A DNA stretch of 64,000 bases from Aquabacterium sp. CECT 9606 (lineage in GTDB: Bacteria > Pseudomonadota > Gammaproteobacteria > Burkholderiales > Burkholderiaceae_C), in assembly GCF_918741295.1 (NCBI RefSeq), contig NZ_CAKKNB010000003.1, forward strand, positions 372,001 to 436,000, written 5' to 3'. Under the pieces are notes generated by a model that worked only from the letters and a program-made list of their open reading frames with translations, was not told the origin of the DNA and made no database searches. The position numbers were made by a program, and so were the translations under genes. Shown here piece by piece: positions 28,763-41,116 of the stretch (its first letter is position 1; each line of letters begins with the position of its first letter).

Positions 28763-28796
28763 ACTGTAGGCGGGCATTGTGACGAGTCTATGACAG
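28763..28796 (-). promoter_or_regulatory. Pho box and -10 of the pstS promoter
   Basis: On the minus strand, CTGTCAT-AGAC-TCGTCAC (28796-28779) gives two GTCA half-sites 11 bp apart, as in E. coli Pho boxes. Exactly 10 bp further on is TACAGT (28768-28763), the -10 position expected when PhoB replaces a -35 element. Confidence 0.8.
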
Positions 28797-28857
28797 GCAA
28801 AAAGACTTTGTCATAAATCTGCCGCCGCCTCAATGAGGCCAGTCAAGCCGCTTGAGC

Positions 28858-28884
28858 GTCACACACAGGTCACGCGAATGTCAC
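28858..28884 (+). repeat. three GTCAC repeats at 11-bp spacing
   Basis: GTCAC occurs at 28858-28862, 28869-28873 and 28880-28884, each start exactly 11 bp from the last, which is the phasing of PhoB half-sites. The array faces away from pstS, toward the 3' end of glmM, about 60 bp upstream of the main Pho box. A PhoB auxiliary site is inferred. Confidence 0.55.
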
Positions 28885-28923
28885 ATGGGGCTTTCAAGGT
28901 GCGGGGGATCAAAAGTGCTTTGA

Positions 28924-30255
28924 TCAGGACTGCACGGCCTCGGCCAATTGCTCCGCGCAGCGGTTGGCCAGGTTTCCGTCCTGGGCTTCGACCATCACCC
29001 GCAGCAGTGGTTCGGTGCCAGAGGGACGGATCAACACGCGCCCACGCCCATCCAACTGACGCAAGACGGCTTCCTGGGCCGCTGCCAGCAAGGCGCTGTT
29101 CTTCCAGTCTTGCCCGGCCTTCAAACGCACATTGATGAGCCGCTGCGGAAACAATGTGACGCCTTCAAGCCAGTTGGACAAGCTGCGACCACTTCGGGCC
29201 ACTGCCTGCAAGATCTGCAACGCACTGACAATGCCATCGCCCGTGGTGTGGCGGTCCAGGGCGATCAGGTGGCCAGAGCCTTCTCCGCCCAATTGCCAAC
29301 CCCGGCTGAGCAACTCTTCCAGCACGTAACGGTCGCCCACTTTGGCGCGCACAAACCCGACGCCACGCTCTTGCAGGGCCAGTTCAACGGCCATGTTGGT
29401 CATCAAAGTGCCGACCGCGCCAGGCACGTTCTGTCCCTGCGCCAGGCGATCGGCCACCATGACGTACAGCAACTCGTCTCCATTGAACAAACGCCCATCG
29501 GCGTCGACCAACTGCAAACGGTCGGCATCGCCGTCCAGCGCAATGCCATAGTCGGCATGGTGATCCTTGACCGCCTGCACCAGCGCCTGGGGATGCGTGG
29601 CCCCCACCCCGTCATTGATGTTGACACCATTGGGCGAACAGCCGATGGAGATGACTTCGGCGCCCAGTTCGTGGAACACCTCCGGAGCGACCTGGTAGGC
29701 CGCGCCATGAGCGGCATCGATCACCAGCTTGAGCCCCTTGAGCGACATGGCCGAGGCGAACGTGCTCTTGCAAAACTCGATGTAGCGGCCCCGCGCATCT
29801 TCCAGGCGCCGCGCCTTGCCCAGGTTGGGTGATTCCACCCATGCCGGCGCCACGTCCAGCGCGCCTTCGACATCCTTCTCCCATTGGTCAGACAGCTTTT
29901 CACCCTGGGCCGAAAAGAACTTGATGCCGTTGTCGGCAAAAGGATTGTGCGAAGCGCTGATGACCGCGCCCAGGCTCAAGCGCAGGGCCCGCGTCAAGTA
30001 AGCCACGCCCGGGGTCGGCAAAGGCCCTGTCAGCAGCACATCGACCCCGGCGGACGCGAAACCTGCCTCGAGAGCCGACTCCAGCATGTAGCCGGAGATC
30101 CGCGTGTCCTTGCCGATCAACACCGTGGGACGCGCTTCCGAGCGCCTCAAGACTTGCCCGACGGCATGTCCCAACCGCAATACGAAATCAGGCGTGATGG
30201 GCGTTTGACCAACCGTGCCACGGATGCCATCGGTTCCAAAATATTGTCTGCTCAT
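28924..30255 (-). CDS. glmM: phosphoglucosamine mutase
   Basis: Enzyme of 443 aa converting glucosamine-6-phosphate to glucosamine-1-phosphate for UDP-GlcNAc, peptidoglycan and LPS synthesis. Active-site phosphoserine loop [11 protein letters not shown] (Ser about residue 102), metal-binding DGDADR, sugar-binding GEGSGH and the C-terminal phosphate-binding [14 protein letters not shown] are all present. The ATG at 30255 ([14 protein letters not shown]) fits the family N-terminus; the upstream frame is not part of it. It overlaps folP by 4 bp (ATGA), the folP-glmM coupling seen in many Proteobacteria. Confidence 0.98.
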   Translation of the reverse strand: MSRQYFGTDGIRGTVGQTPITPDFVLRLGHAVGQVLRRSEARPTVLIGKDTRISGYMLESALEAGFASAGVDVLLTGPLPTPGVAYLTRALRLSLGAVISASHNPFADNGIKFFSAQGEKLSDQWEKDVEGALDVAPAWVESPNLGKARRLEDARGRYIEFCKSTFASAMSLKGLKLVIDAAHGAAYQVAPEVFHELGAEVISIGCSPNGVNINDGVGATHPQALVQAVKDHHADYGIALDGDADRLQLVDADGRLFNGDELLYVMVADRLAQGQNVPGAVGTLMTNMAVELALQERGVGFVRAKVGDRYVLEELLSRGWQLGGEGSGHLIALDRHTTGDGIVSALQILQAVARSGRSLSNWLEGVTLFPQRLINVRLKAGQDWKNSALLAAAQEAVLRQLDGRGRVLIRPSGTEPLLRVMVEAQDGNLANRCAEQLAEAVQS

Positions 30256-31157
30256 AGGCTGTGCGGAGTGAGGGGGGTGTTGGATTGTGGCGCGGAATGA
30301 CTGGCGCTTGTCCAAGAAATTGGGGGGATTTCGGATGCGGCCCACAACTTCAGGGCATCGACGGTGGCGGCCACGTCGTGAACGCGCACCACTTTGGCGC
30401 CCTGGTGAACGCTGGCCAGTGCAGCGGCCAGACTGGCCGCCAGACGGTCGCCCACAGGCTTGCCGGTGACATGGCCAAGCGTGGATTTTCGGGACCACCC
30501 CACCAATAGCGGCAAACCAGAATCCAGGAGCTCGTTTTGCCGACGCAACAAATCCAGGTTGTGTTGTGGCGTTTTGCCAAAACCGATGCCAGGGTCCAGG
30601 CACAAACGGTCTCGCGACACACCTTGGACCACCAAGGCCTGCACTCTCTCGTGCAAAAAGGTGCGCACCTCACCCAGCACGTCGCTGTATTGAGGGCGCG
30701 ACTGCATGGTGGCGGGATCACCTTGCATGTGCATGAGGCAAACGCCGCATTGGCCATGCTCCACGATTGCCAACTCCGCGCCGGGCACTTGCAAAGCGCG
30801 TATGTCATTGATGATGTCCACGCCCAGGTCCAGGGCCTGCCGCATCACACGAGGCTTGCAGGTGTCCAGCGAAATGGGCACACCCAATGTGAGCGCCCCT
30901 TTCAAAACCTCCTCCACCCGCGCCCATTCATCCTCAGCACTCAATGTGGGCGCGCCGGGGCGGCTCGACTCACCGCCGATGTCGAGGATGCCAGCACCCT
31001 CCTTCAACAGTTGTTCGCAATGTGCCAATGCAGATTTCGCATCGGCATGGCTCCCGCCATCTGAAAATGAATCCGGCGTCACATTGACGATGCCCATCAC
31101 CGTCGGAGATGACAAATCAATGCGAAATCGGGTGGTGTGCCAAAGCATGAAGGCCAA
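30252..31157 (-). CDS. folP: dihydropteroate synthase
   Basis: Folate-pathway enzyme of 301 aa condensing 6-hydroxymethyl-dihydropterin diphosphate with p-aminobenzoate; the sulfonamide target. Signature loops are [15 protein letters not shown], the GGESSRPGA loop, DPGIGFGKT and the C-terminal VVRVHDV. It begins at the ATG at 31157; an ATG at 31148 is an alternative. It lies after ftsH with a GC hairpin in the gap and is coupled to glmM. Confidence 0.98.
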   Translation of the reverse strand: MAFMLWHTTRFRIDLSSPTVMGIVNVTPDSFSDGGSHADAKSALAHCEQLLKEGAGILDIGGESSRPGAPTLSAEDEWARVEEVLKGALTLGVPISLDTCKPRVMRQALDLGVDIINDIRALQVPGAELAIVEHGQCGVCLMHMQGDPATMQSRPQYSDVLGEVRTFLHERVQALVVQGVSRDRLCLDPGIGFGKTPQHNLDLLRRQNELLDSGLPLLVGWSRKSTLGHVTGKPVGDRLAASLAAALASVHQGAKVVRVHDVAATVDALKLWAASEIPPISWTSASHSAPQSNTPLTPHSL

Positions 31158-31174
31158 ACATTGGGTGAAATGAC

Positions 31175-31194
31175 AACGGGGCCGAAGCCCCGTT
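31175..31194 (-). terminator. GC hairpin between ftsH and folP
   Basis: Stem AACGGGGC / GCCCCGTT around a four-base loop (CTTCGG on the minus strand), with only a weak T-rich stretch after it. Probably partial termination or transcript stabilisation between ftsH and folP-glmM. Confidence 0.65.
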
Positions 31195-31238
31195 GATTTG
31201 AAATCACGCCTTGATCGTCAAAGGCGGAACTGCTGTGT

Positions 31239-33146
31239 TCAGGCGGCAGCCGGTGCGCCGTCGGTGCTCACCGGGGGCTTGGTGCCACCGCCAGGAGGCG
31301 TGCTACGGGGAATCCAGTCCTTGGGAGGGCGGGGTTCGCGGCCACTCATGATGTCCTCGATCTGCTCCGCATCAATGGTTTCCCATTCGAGCAAGGCCTT
31401 GGCCATCGCGTGCATCTTGTCCTTGTTGTCCTCGATGAGCTTGCGGGCCACGCCGTATTGCTCGTCGATGATCCGGCGGATCACGTGGTCGACCGTCTGC
31501 ATGGTCTGCTCGGACATGTTGGTCGTCTTGGTGACCGAACGGCCCAGGAAGACTTCACCTTCGTTGTCGGCGTAGACCATGGGGCCCAGCTCGTCGGTCA
31601 TGCCGTAGCGCATCACCATGTCGCGGGCGATGCCGGTGGCACGCTCGAAGTCGTTGCTGGCGCCGGTGGTCATCTGGTTCATGAACACTTCTTCGGCGAT
31701 GCGGCCACCAAACAACACCGAGATGGTGTCGAGCATGCGTTCCTTGTCCATGCTGTAGCGGTCGCCTTCAGGCAACTGCATGGTCAGGCCCAGTGCACGG
31801 CCACGCGGGATGATCGTGACCTTGTGGACCGGGTCGGTCTTGGGCAGCATGCGGGCGACCAGGGCATGGCCAGCCTCGTGGTAGGCCGTGTTGCGGCGCT
31901 CTTCCTCGGGCATGATCAGCGACTTGCGCTCCGGGCCCATCATGATCTTGTCCTTGGCCTTCTCGAAGTCCTGCATTTCCACCACGCGGCCATTGCGGCG
32001 TGCGGCGAACAAGGCAGCTTCGTTGACCAGGTTGGCCAGATCGGCCCCCGAGAAACCAGGCGTGCCACGGGCCAGGATGTCCGAGCGCACGTCTTGGCCC
32101 ACGGGCACCTTGCGCACGTGCACATTCAGGATCTGTTCGCGGCCGCGCACGTCAGGCAAGGTCACGTAGACCTGGCGGTCGAAACGACCAGGACGCAGCA
32201 GGGCTGGATCCAGGATGTCGGGGCGGTTGGTCGCGGCGATCACGATCACGCCCAAGTTGGTTTCAAAACCGTCCATCTCGACCAGCATCTGGTTGAGGGT
32301 CTGCTCGCGCTCGTCATTGCCACCACCCAGGCCAGCACCACGGTGGCGACCGACCGCATCGATTTCGTCGACGAAGATGATGCAAGGCGCGTTTTTCTTG
32401 GCCTGTTCGAACATGTCGCGGACACGGGCGGCGCCCACGCCAACGAACATTTCAACGAAGTCAGAGCCAGAAATCGTGAAGAACGGGACCTTGGCTTCGC
32501 CAGCGATCGACTTGGCCAGCAGCGTTTTACCGGTGCCAGGGGGGCCGACCATCAGCACGCCGCGGGGAATGCGGCCGCCAAGCTTCTGGAACTTCTGCGG
32601 ATCGCGCAGGAAATCGACCAGCTCCTTGACCTCTTCCTTGGCCTCGTCGCAACCAGCGACGTCGGCGAAAGTGACGTTGTTGTTGGTGTCGTCCAGCATG
32701 CGCGCGCGGCTCTTGCCAAAGCTGAATGCCCCGCCTTTGCCGCCACCTTGCATCTGTCGCATGAAATAGATCCACACGCCGATCAGCAGCAGCATCGGGC
32801 CCCAGGACACCAGCAGGCTCATGATGAGCGAGGGCTCTTCGCGGGGCTTGACGTCGAACTTGACGCCGTTGTTGATCAGGTCGCCGACCAGACCGCGGTC
32901 AAGCATCGTCGCCGTGCTGCGCAAGCGCTTGTCATCACTGGTGACCGCAATGATCTCAGTGCCGCCACCGCCACTGTCTTGCAGCGTGACGCTCTTGATG
33001 CGCTTGGCGCGGACTTCTTCGAGGAAGTCTGAGTAGCCAATTTGGTTACCGGCCGTTGTGGCGCGATCAAACTGCTTGAACACGGTGAACAGCACCAACG
33101 CCACCACCAGCCAAACAGCAATTTTCGAGAACCATTGATTGTTCAC
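31239..33146 (-). CDS. ftsH: ATP-dependent zinc metalloprotease FtsH
   Basis: Membrane-anchored AAA+ protease of 635 aa: two N-terminal transmembrane helices (about residues 5-25 and 108-125) flanking a periplasmic domain, Walker A GPPGTGKT, Walker B IIFVDEID, second region of homology with [13 protein letters not shown], and the zinc motif HEAGH with a downstream acidic ligand. It degrades membrane and regulatory proteins including sigma-32 and LpxC in enterics. A CTTGAC-N14-CCCCATGT element about 115-145 bp upstream is a good sigma-32 promoter match. The preceding gene is rlmE, the classical ftsJ-ftsH order. Confidence 0.99.
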   Translation of the reverse strand: MNNQWFSKIAVWLVVALVLFTVFKQFDRATTAGNQIGYSDFLEEVRAKRIKSVTLQDSGGGGTEIIAVTSDDKRLRSTATMLDRGLVGDLINNGVKFDVKPREEPSLIMSLLVSWGPMLLLIGVWIYFMRQMQGGGKGGAFSFGKSRARMLDDTNNNVTFADVAGCDEAKEEVKELVDFLRDPQKFQKLGGRIPRGVLMVGPPGTGKTLLAKSIAGEAKVPFFTISGSDFVEMFVGVGAARVRDMFEQAKKNAPCIIFVDEIDAVGRHRGAGLGGGNDEREQTLNQMLVEMDGFETNLGVIVIAATNRPDILDPALLRPGRFDRQVYVTLPDVRGREQILNVHVRKVPVGQDVRSDILARGTPGFSGADLANLVNEAALFAARRNGRVVEMQDFEKAKDKIMMGPERKSLIMPEEERRNTAYHEAGHALVARMLPKTDPVHKVTIIPRGRALGLTMQLPEGDRYSMDKERMLDTISVLFGGRIAEEVFMNQMTTGASNDFERATGIARDMVMRYGMTDELGPMVYADNEGEVFLGRSVTKTTNMSEQTMQTVDHVIRRIIDEQYGVARKLIEDNKDKMHAMAKALLEWETIDAEQIEDIMSGREPRPPKDWIPRSTPPGGGTKPPVSTDGAPAAA

Positions 33147-33261
33147 CGCGGCTCCTTATTCCATTCACCCTCTGTGTCGGCCGGCGCAGGATGCAATCCG
33201 ATAACCGAAACAGATTCAAAAAACCCCGCATCCAAGCCACTGAACACGCAGTCTTCGCGGT

Positions 33262-33289
33262 ACATGGGGACGATTCTATGCGAGTCAAG
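33262..33289 (-). promoter_or_regulatory. heat-shock (sigma-32) type promoter of ftsH
   Basis: Minus strand CTTGAC (33289-33284), 14-bp spacer, CCCCATGT (33269-33262), against the consensus CTTGAA-N13-17-CCCCATnT. It lies in the 215-bp rlmE-ftsH gap, giving a leader of about 105-110 nt. Confidence 0.7.
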
Positions 33290-33361
33290 CCCCTGCTTGC
33301 ATGGACCAATCCCCCGACAACCTGAGGATTTACGTCTCATCACCAACTCGACCCGCATATT

Positions 33362-34036
33362 TCATCGATTTTTGGGTCCTATGCCCACCAAAAATGTCTC
33401 GGACGATTTGTCGCGCGATGCTTTTGGTTTGATGGGTTTGACCACACGAAATGACTTTTTAAACAGTTCCACCAATTGGCTGTAGCCACTGCCGTGAAAG
33501 ACCTTGCAGACCAATGCCCCTTCAGCTTTCAGGTGCGCCATGGAAAACTCCACCGCCAGTTCAACCAGATGTTCAATTCTGGCGGCATCCGAGGACTCGA
33601 TCCCGCTGAGGTTGGGCGCCATGTCGGACACCACCACATCCACCGGACGGCCGCCAACCATGGCGTCGAGTTGCGCCAAAACAGCATCTTCGCGGAAATC
33701 GCCCTGGATGAATTGCACGCCCTCGATCGGGTCGAACTCCAGGATGTCCAACGCGATGATGGCGCCATTGAGTTCGCCCACCGCGGCCCCCCCCACGCCA
33801 GCGTCCTTCGGGGCAAATTTGCGGCGAACGTACTGGCTCCACGCCCCCGGGACGGCGCCCAGGTCGATCACCAGTTGCCCCGGCTTGATCAAATTCAGGC
33901 TTTCGTCGATCTCTTTGAGCTTGTAGGCCGCCCGGGCCCGAAAGCCATCTTTTTTGGCCATTCGGACGTAAGGATCGGTCAGATGGTCGTTCAACCAGGC
34001 CTTATTGACCTTTTTGCTTTTCGTTTTGACTTTCAT
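33362..34036 (-). CDS. rlmE: 23S rRNA (uridine-2'-O-)-methyltransferase RlmE (FtsJ/RrmJ)
   Basis: SAM-dependent methyltransferase of 224 aa that methylates U2552 of 23S rRNA. SAM motif I is [15 protein letters not shown]; the K-D-K-E catalytic tetrad is visible as Lys in [10 protein letters not shown], Asp in SDMAPNLSG, Lys in VCKVFHGSG and Glu in SSETFLV. It is divergent from yhbY with only 17 bp between start codons and is followed by ftsH. Confidence 0.97.
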   Translation of the reverse strand: MKVKTKSKKVNKAWLNDHLTDPYVRMAKKDGFRARAAYKLKEIDESLNLIKPGQLVIDLGAVPGAWSQYVRRKFAPKDAGVGGAAVGELNGAIIALDILEFDPIEGVQFIQGDFREDAVLAQLDAMVGGRPVDVVVSDMAPNLSGIESSDAARIEHLVELAVEFSMAHLKAEGALVCKVFHGSGYSQLVELFKKSFRVVKPIKPKASRDKSSETFLVGIGPKNR

Positions 34037-34053
34037 GGCTCGATAATAGAGGG

Positions 34054-34521
34054 ATGCCTGCTATTGAATTGACTACTGCCGAGCGCCGTGCCCTGAGGGC
34101 CGACGCACACCACCTTGATCCCGTCGTCATGATCGGGAACGAAGGCCTGACCACCAACGTCGTCAAAGAGACCGACCACGCCTTGAAAGCCCATGGGCTG
34201 ATCAAGATCCGGGTGTTGGGAGACGACCGCGCCGCGCGCAACGAGATGTTCGCCGCTTTGTGCGATCAATTGGGTGCCGCGCCGATCCAACATATCGGCA
34301 AATTGCTGATTTTGTGGCGCCCCATTCCTGAAAAGGAAGCCGAAGAGTCCGCCAGCACAGGGAACGGGTCGCGCATCGTCAAGATCCTGAAGTTCTCCAA
34401 GAGCGGCACCCGTCGCCCTGAAGTCAAGAAAGTCACCGTGATGGGCAACCAGCGCGTGACTGCTGGTGGTTTGATCAAACGCGCCAAGAAACGCGTCCCC
34501 AGCACCAAGAAACCCGGCTGA
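34054..34521 (+). CDS. yhbY: YhbY/CRS1 family RNA-binding protein
   Basis: Protein of 155 aa. The N-terminal CRM (CRS1-YhbY) domain occupies about residues 1-95, with the conserved [16 protein letters not shown] and [12 protein letters not shown] segments, and is associated with pre-50S assembly in E. coli. A Lys/Arg-rich tail of about 55 residues ([13 protein letters not shown] ... KRAKKRVP) is absent from E. coli YhbY (97 aa) and may add RNA affinity. It is the only plus-strand gene inside a long minus-strand housekeeping block and ends 10 bp from the convergent DUF4149 gene. Confidence 0.93.
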   Translation: MPAIELTTAERRALRADAHHLDPVVMIGNEGLTTNVVKETDHALKAHGLIKIRVLGDDRAARNEMFAALCDQLGAAPIQHIGKLLILWRPIPEKEAEESASTGNGSRIVKILKFSKSGTRRPEVKKVTVMGNQRVTAGGLIKRAKKRVPSTKKPG

Positions 34522-34531
34522 TCCGGGCAGT

Positions 34532-34981
34532 TCAGCGGCGGCCAGTGAGCCGCCACGCCAGGGCCAACACCAGCACCCCCTTGAACAGGAACAAGCTGGA
34601 CGACATGGCGTGCAGGGTGCCGAAGGACAAGCTGCCACCCTGCCCCGCCTTCGCCGCCACGATCATCGGGCTCAGGGCGAAATGGCCCAGCACAGTGGCG
34701 AATAAAGCCCCCATCACCAACATCAACTCCGCCGACATGAGCGACTGGCCAGCCTGCAGGGCCGCCTGGCGAGTGCGTTGGCGCTCAAAGAAAAACAAGG
34801 CCATGGCCATCACCAAGCTGATGTAGGCCTCCATGGCGAAAATGCGCCCAGCGGCCTGGCCGGCCAGAGAACGCTCCAGCACGGCGAACAGGCTGGGGGC
34901 AGCCACCCCACCCACCGCCAACAACATACCGGCCCACATGGCGGCCAACAATTGCTGTAAACGCGACGAAAAACTCATCAA
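34532..34981 (-). CDS. DUF4149 domain-containing membrane protein
   Basis: Small integral membrane protein of 149 aa with four predicted hydrophobic helices (about residues 10-30, 50-65, 83-105 and 128-146), matching DUF4149. It starts 6 bp after the greA stop, so it is probably cotranscribed with carA-carB-greA. Function unknown; the position next to greA and yhbY is typical of Burkholderiales. Confidence 0.8.
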   Translation of the reverse strand: MMSFSSRLQQLLAAMWAGMLLAVGGVAAPSLFAVLERSLAGQAAGRIFAMEAYISLVMAMALFFFERQRTRQAALQAGQSLMSAELMLVMGALFATVLGHFALSPMIVAAKAGQGGSLSFGTLHAMSSSLFLFKGVLVLALAWRLTGRR

Positions 34982-34987
34982 AAGTGC

Positions 34988-35464
34988 CTATTGGTATCGA
35001 ACTTCGATGACCTCATAGTGGCGCACGCCACCAGGTGCTTGAACTGCAGCCACATCGCCGGCCTCCTTGCCGATCAAGGCGCGCGCAATGGGCGAACTGA
35101 TGGACACCAGGCCCAATTTCAAATCAGCCTCGTCGTCACCCACGATCTGATAAGTCACCGAAGCACCAGACTCTTCGTCCTCCAGATCCACCGTTGAGCC
35201 AAAAACCACGCGGCCGCCAGCATCAAGCGACGCGGGATCAATGATCTGGGCCGCCGACAGCTTTCCTTCGATTTCCTGGATCCGCCCTTCGATGAAACCT
35301 TGCTTGTCCTTGGCCGCATCGTATTCGGCGTTTTCCGACAAGTCGCCCTGTGCACGGGCTTCGGCGATGGCCAGGACCACGGCGGGGCGCTCAACATGCT
35401 TGAGGCGCTGCAGCTCTTGCTTGAGTTTTTCTGCACCAATTTTGGTGATTGGAATGGTGGACAT
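34988..35464 (-). CDS. greA: transcription elongation factor GreA
   Basis: Protein of 158 aa: an N-terminal antiparallel coiled coil with the acidic tip ([16 protein letters not shown]) that reaches the RNA polymerase active site, and a C-terminal FKBP-like domain (about residues 80-158, [24 protein letters not shown]). It rescues backtracked polymerase by stimulating transcript cleavage. ATG at 35464; the longer upstream frame lies in a hairpin-rich leader. Downstream of carB, upstream of the DUF4149 gene. Confidence 0.98.
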   Translation of the reverse strand: MSTIPITKIGAEKLKQELQRLKHVERPAVVLAIAEARAQGDLSENAEYDAAKDKQGFIEGRIQEIEGKLSAAQIIDPASLDAGGRVVFGSTVDLEDEESGASVTYQIVGDDEADLKLGLVSISSPIARALIGKEAGDVAAVQAPGGVRHYEVIEVRYQ

Positions 35465-35491
35465 GATGCGTCGTCTCTCGAAATGAATGGA

Positions 35492-35533
35492 GCCGCGCCC
35501 GTGAGCCATCTGACGATGGATTCCGGGCGCGGC
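35492..35533 (-). promoter_or_regulatory. long stem-loop in the greA leader
   Basis: Perfect 10-bp stem GCCGCGCCCG (35492-35501) / CGGGCGCGGC (35524-35533), a 4x4 internal loop, then CCATC/GATGG with a four-base loop. It sits 27 nt upstream of greA with no T-run after it, so it is more likely a leader structure than an intrinsic terminator. Confidence 0.65.
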
Positions 35534-35551
35534 CCTCATGGTGATCTGGAG

Positions 35552-35576
35552 CCGGAGCGCTGTGCCTGCGCTCCGG
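35552..35576 (-). promoter_or_regulatory. GC hairpin after carB
   Basis: Perfect 9-bp stem CCGGAGCGC / GCGCTCCGG with a 7-nt loop, 11 nt beyond the carB stop and without a following T-run. With the neighbouring greA-leader stem it fills most of the 123-nt gap. Confidence 0.65.
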
Positions 35577-35587
35577 GCAATGCCAGT

Positions 35588-38855
<3,268 letters not shown>

Positions 38856-38863
<8 letters not shown>

Positions 38864-40013
38864 TGTTCTTCTCCATCAATGCCACAAAGCGTTCGAACAG
38901 GTAGCTGATGTCATGCGGTCCGGGCGAGGCTTCCGGGTGACCCTGGAAGCAGAAAGCGGGTTTGTCGGTGCGGGCCAGGCCTTGCAAGGTGCCGTCAAAC
39001 AAGGACACGTGCGTGGGGCGCAGGTAGGCGGGCAGCGATTTCTCATCGACCGCGAAACCGTGGTTCTGGCTGGTGATGCTGACGCGGCCGGTGTCGAGGT
39101 CTTTGACCGGGTGGTTGGCGCCGTGGTGGCCGAACTTCATCTTGAAGGTCTTGGCACCAGAAGCGAGTGCCATGATCTGGTGGCCGAGGCAGATCCCAAA
39201 GGTGGGAATGCCGGTTTCGATCAGTTCTTTGGCGGCGGCGATGGCGTAGTCGCAAGGCTCCGGATCGCCAGGGCCGTTGGACAGGAAGATGCCGTCAGGT
39301 TTGTACTTGAGAACCTCAGCCGCAGGCGTTTTGGCGGGCACCACCGTGACCTTGCAGCCACGTTGCGCCAGCATGCGCAGGATGTTGCGCTTGACGCCGA
39401 AATCGTAGGCGACCACGTGGAACTTGGGCGCGGTTTGCTGGCCGAAGCCTTCGCCCAGGGCCCATTCGGTTTCGGTCCAGACCGATGTTTCAGTGGCGGA
39501 CACCACCTTGGCCAGATCCTGGCCGGCCATGTTGGGCGCGGCCTTGGCTTTGGCTATGGCGTCAGCCTTCACGGCTTCGGTGATTTCCTGACCGGCAGGC
39601 AAACCGACGATGCAACCGTTTTGCGCCCCCTTGGTACGCAAAATGCGTGTCAGTTGGCGGGTGTCGATCCCAGCGATGGCCACGATGCCTTGGGCTTGCA
39701 GGTACTCGGACAGAGACTGCGTCTGGCGGAAGTTGGAAACCCGGATGGGCAGGTCTTTGATGATCAGACCAGAGGCATGGACTTTCGACGCTTCGACATC
39801 CTCGGGGTTGACGCCGTAGTTGCCGATGTGCGGATACGTCAGGGTGACGATCTGCTGGCAATAGCTGGGGTCGGTGAGGATTTCTTGATAGCCGGTGAGA
39901 GAGGTGTTGAACACCACTTCACCAACTGTGTGACCGGCAGAGCCGATCGAAGTGCCAGAAAAGACCGTGCCGTCTGCGAGGGCCAGAAGAGCTTGGGGCA
40001 GTACGGGCAGCAC
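38856..40013 (-). CDS. carA: carbamoyl-phosphate synthase small subunit
   Basis: Glutamine amidotransferase subunit of 385 aa. The N-terminal CPSase domain ([32 protein letters not shown]) is followed by a class I GATase with nucleophile Cys in FGICLGHQ and catalytic His/Glu in GHPEASPGP. The first Met is far inside the family N-terminus, and a GTG at 40013 with GGAG 9 nt upstream gives the expected length, so GTG is the chosen start. The frame open to 40709 upstream is antisense to bfr and not coding. First gene of the carA-carB-greA transcript, divergent from bfr. Confidence 0.96.
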
Positions 40014-40178
40014 GGGGTTATTCTCCGTTGTTGTGCGCGCCCAGCTCTGCTCTTGAAGAGCCGATTCCGGTGAAGGTGAAACGATGCAAGTTTCGCTAGG
40101 CGGAGGTGGTTTCGGGTAAACCTGTAGAGTATAACCCATCGTGCTGTCGCAAAGCATTTCACATCCCACGGAGGCCCC

Positions 40179-40646
40179 ATGAAAGGCGACATGAAAGTCA
40201 TCGAACACCTGAACGCTCAACTCAAAAACGAGCTGACAGCCACCAACCAGTACTTCCTGCACTACCGCATGCTCAAGCACTGGGGTTTTGACAAGCTGGC
40301 CAAGAAAGAATACGAAGAATCCATTGGCGAAATGAAGCATGCCGACAAGCTCATGGAGCGCATCTTCACGCTGGATGGCCTGCCCAATTTGCAGGATCTG
40401 GGCAAGCTGCTGATCGGCGAAGATGTGCCCGAGTTGCTGAACTGCGATCTGCAATTGGAAAGCGGCGCCCAGCAGACCATCAAGGATGGCATCGCCTACT
40501 GTGAAACAGTGCGTGACTACGTGTCCCGCGACCTGCTTCAAGACATCCTGGACGACACCGAAGAACACATCGATTTTCTGGAGACGCAGATCGATTTGAT
40601 TGGCAAGGTGGGCCTGCAAAACTACCTGCAATCGCAGATCAGCTGA
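40179..40646 (+). CDS. bfr: bacterioferritin
   Basis: Iron-storage subunit of 155 aa, expected to form a 24-mer. Ferroxidase-site residues Glu18, Glu51 and His54 are present, and Met52 in EMKHAD is the axial heme ligand, so this is a true heme-binding bacterioferritin. The family C-terminus [10 protein letters not shown] is intact. ATG at 40179 with CGGAGG just upstream. It is followed by bfd; the promoter between them lets bfd be regulated separately. Confidence 0.98.
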   Translation: MKGDMKVIEHLNAQLKNELTATNQYFLHYRMLKHWGFDKLAKKEYEESIGEMKHADKLMERIFTLDGLPNLQDLGKLLIGEDVPELLNCDLQLESGAQQTIKDGIAYCETVRDYVSRDLLQDILDDTEEHIDFLETQIDLIGKVGLQNYLQSQIS

Positions 40647-40719
40647 TGGCCCAGCGGGCCGCTCACAAAAGCGGCCGTGACAAATCCCCGAAAACCTTGG
40701 GGACTCCACATTCAGGGGG

Positions 40720-40747
40720 TTGACTGCGAATTGTTCTTATTTAGAAT
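40720..40747 (+). promoter_or_regulatory. bfd promoter overlapped by a Fur-box-like element
   Basis: TTGACT at 40720-40725, 16-bp spacer, TAGAAT at 40742-40747. The interval from 40725 (TGCGAATTGTTCTTATTT) resembles Fur boxes of the GCAAATGATTCTCATTT type found upstream of betaproteobacterial iron genes, so Fur repression under iron-replete conditions is likely. Confidence 0.65.
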
Positions 40748-40775
40748 AGCGTCATCAACTCAGGTTCTTGACGCC

Positions 40776-40994
40776 ATGATTGTCTGTGTTTGCAACCGTA
40801 TTTCTGACCGCGACATCGTGCGCCATGCGCAGCAAGGATGTTCGTCTTTCGACGATCTGCAGTTCGAACTGGGTGTCTCCACCTGCTGCGGCAGTTGCGA
40901 ACAGTGCGCACGCGAGGTATTCCACCACGCCAAGAAGGCTTCGGCCAGTGTCACCGAAGCCCCGATTTCATTCGGTTTGCCAGCCTTCGCCTGA
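40776..40994 (+). CDS. bfd: bacterioferritin-associated ferredoxin
   Basis: Small [2Fe-2S] protein of 72 aa of the BFD-like family. The cluster ligands are Cys4 and Cys6 (IVCVCN) and the CGSC pair near residues 38-41, the CxC-x31-32-CxxC arrangement. In Pseudomonas, Bfd reduces heme in Bfr to release stored iron. The ATG at 40776 was chosen because the CxC motif must lie at the extreme N-terminus. It lies 129 bp after bfr. Confidence 0.95.
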   Translation: MIVCVCNRISDRDIVRHAQQGCSSFDDLQFELGVSTCCGSCEQCAREVFHHAKKASASVTEAPISFGLPAFA

Positions 40995-41116
40995 TCCCGC
41001 TCGACCAAAACGCGCGTCATTTCGCACAATCAGCCCCGGCCTTTTCCCTTAACTTTGCCGCTGCCCGACCGATACCTCCTTAGGACCAGTCGGTTTGGCT
41101 TGCAGCAGAGGGAATC

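Noticed and set aside
40128..40135. Overlapping -10-like hexamers for carA (TATACT, minus) and bfr (TATAAC, plus)
   Set aside because: No acceptable -35 at 16-18 bp for either direction, so not listed as promoters.
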